NCBI GenBank assembly: GCA_021773395.1
Contig: JAJFKB010000002.1
Coordinates: 434,001 to 498,000, forward strand
Length of the DNA: 64,000 nt
Source of the DNA: Gammaproteobacteria bacterium
GTDB lineage: Bacteria; Pseudomonadota; Gammaproteobacteria; Pseudomonadales; IMCC2047
Direction of reading: 5' to 3'
Part shown: positions 63,084-64,000 of the stretch, in pieces
Numbering within the stretch: position 1 is the first letter of the stretch
Layout: every line of letters begins with the position of its first letter
Made by a program: the position numbers and the translations under genes
The notes under the pieces: model-generated
What the model was told of the DNA's origin: nothing
Seen by the model: only the letters and a program-made list of their open reading frames with translations
The model's database searches: none

Positions 63084-64000
63084 TCCATTCATCAATCATA
63101 TTTGCCCAGTCTTGCAGCATTTCTGTCCGCTGTTCTCGGTATTCCGCTTTATTGTAAATAGCCCTTACGCCCTTCTGTTCATGGGCAAGACTTTTCTCTA
63201 TCCAATCCGTGTTGTAACCAGCCTCATGCAACAGCGTACTAGCTGTTCTGCGTAAATCGTGTGGACCAAATTTAGCAAGCGATCTCCCATCTTTCTGAGC
63301 CGCTTTGTACGTATACGTTAGAACTCGATTAAGTGTTGCATTGCTCATCGGTGTATCCGAATCGTACCGCGACGGGAGCACATACTTTGAACCAGCAGCA
63401 AATGTCTTCAATGCAATAAAGATATCCATCGCTTGTTGAGATAAAAAAACTATATGCGGGTTACGCCTTTTCATACGCTCTTTCGGAATAGTCCAAAGGG
63501 CTTCGCTAAAATTAATTTCGTCCCAGGTTGCATTGGACAACTCTGACTTTCTCACTAAGGTGAGTAGTAGTAATTTAATCGCAGCGCGGTATTGAGGAGA
63601 TGTCCCGATTCGATTCATATACTTGTACATCAAATCAATTTCAACCGGCGTTAACGTTCTATCGCGCGGTACAAATCGAGCAATAGTGGCTGGACGTACC
63701 ATGTCGGCAGGATTCTCTACATTCTGCCCTCGCTCAATTGCCCACCGGTAGACGTTTAAAACTACCTCGCGTGCATGAACAGCCGTTGCCGGGGCTCCCC
63801 GTTCAACAATAGCGTCAGTCAAAGATCGTAGATCTTCATGGGTAACCTCAGCCAACTTCTGATTACCAAAAGCCTTCTTTAATTCTCGGTTATAAACAGA
63901 CTTGCGCATGTCGCGGGTTGAATCCGCCATCTGATATCCACGCAACCATTTATCTGCCCATGCACCAAATGTTTCGGCACCTTTCACACGCGCCCTATCA
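63046..64000 (-). CDS. P4-type tyrosine integrase, 5' part outside window
   Basis: At least 318 residues are visible; the frame stays open to the window edge, so the N-terminal DUF4102 arm-binding domain lies to the right. Visible: core-binding domain (TFGAWADKWLRGYQ onward) and catalytic domain with Arg in LTLVRKSELSNATW, H-x-x-R in FGPHDLRRTAS, and the final HEQKGVRAIYNKAEY with His and Tyr. Family of ICEclc/PAI integrases that use tRNA 3' ends. No tRNA is in the window; it would be expected beyond 64000. It may be the true ICE integrase. Confidence 0.9.
   Translation of the reverse strand, partial: DRARVKGAETFGAWADKWLRGYQMADSTRDMRKSVYNRELKKAFGNQKLAEVTHEDLRSLTDAIVERGAPATAVHAREVVLNVYRWAIERGQNVENPADMVRPATIARFVPRDRTLTPVEIDLMYKYMNRIGTSPQYRAAIKLLLLTLVRKSELSNATWDEINFSEALWTIPKERMKRRNPHIVFLSQQAMDIFIALKTFAAGSKYVLPSRYDSDTPMSNATLNRVLTYTYKAAQKDGRSLAKFGPHDLRRTASTLLHEAGYNTDWIEKSLAHEQKGVRAIYNKAEYREQRTEMLQDWANMIDEWTNVNRELEAYPA

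Noticed and set aside
1..64000. CRISPR arrays, tRNA or rRNA genes, insertion sequences
   Set aside because: No regularly spaced direct repeats, cloverleaf-like segments, rRNA-like sequence or transposase frames were seen by eye; the only tandem repeat is the 14-bp set at 27349.

Overview
The window lies inside a large integrative and conjugative element (ICE) of the PFGI-1/SPI-7/ICEclc class (MPF-G type IV secretion) from a gammaproteobacterium, probably an environmental or marine one. The evidence is an almost complete set of the PFL_47xx/TIGR0374x-0375x transfer proteins in canonical order, together with a TraD-type coupling protein, an STY4534/DUF3577 protein, a RadC-like protein and a DUF2857 protein. 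I cannot name the genus, and I see no rRNA, tRNA, IS element or CRISPR array.

Layout. (1) 1-3.6 kb: ICE maintenance and hypothetical genes (membrane protein, DUF2857, small secreted or membrane proteins, RadC-like, STY4534-like). (2) 3.8-8.5 kb, minus strand: distal transfer genes (TraG-N, TraH-like, TraU-like, TIGR03757). (3) 8.8-20.6 kb, mainly plus strand: a heavy-metal cargo island with cytochrome c-FTR1 permease, CadR/PbrR regulator, two CDF exporters, a methyltransferase, a His/Cys-rich small protein, a CzcCBA-type RND efflux system, a PII-like protein and a DUF6316 protein. CadR-type palindromic operators sit in front of the two ends of the first block. (4) 20.6-28.0 kb, minus strand: mating-pair genes from the TraC/VirB4 ATPase to RAQPRD. 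(5) 28.0-52.1 kb, minus strand: a 24-kb defence cassette placed exactly between the ICE genes for RAQPRD and TIGR03747. (6) 52.2-57.7 kb: TIGR03747, TraD, TIGR03765, lytic transglycosylase, TIGR03759, PilL. (7) 57.9-64 kb: the integrase-side end of the ICE, with an Integrase_1-type recombinase, an unknown nuclease-like protein, DUF1249, AlpA and a P4-type integrase cut by the window edge. Long non-coding stretches here carry striking inverted repeats.

Defence cassette. Reading in the direction of transcription (high to low coordinates): an excisionase-like HTH regulator behind a promoter with a palindrome on the -35; a SNF2 helicase; a 1665-aa Eco57I/PglX-like N6-adenine methylase; a 2171-aa DEAH helicase with zinc fingers, DUF1998 and a C-terminal nuclease-like domain (Druantia DruE/DISARM DrmA-DrmB-like); a UvrD-like helicase with a RelE-like N-terminus; a 38-codon small ORF; a SMEK-domain protein fused to what looks like an APAZ domain; a 473-aa short prokaryotic Argonaute (MID-PIWI, catalytic residues missing); a TrlF-type PHP-ATPase; and a DUF2779 nuclease. 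The SMEK-APAZ/short-pAgo pair is the best candidate for an undescribed system: the short-pAgo effectors I know of are TIR, Sir2 and DREN/DUF4365/Mrr-type, not SMEK.

How it fits together. The ICE moves itself (T4SS, TraD, PilL, integrase) and carries two adaptive loads in two insertion sites within the transfer gene block: divalent-metal (Pb/Cd/Zn) resistance and layered anti-phage/anti-plasmid defence. A shared AAAGCTTT-centred motif lies 57-67 bp upstream of three separate minus-strand transfer units, including the one just downstream of the defence cassette. It may be the ICE promoter element that keeps the transfer genes transcribed independently of the cargo.
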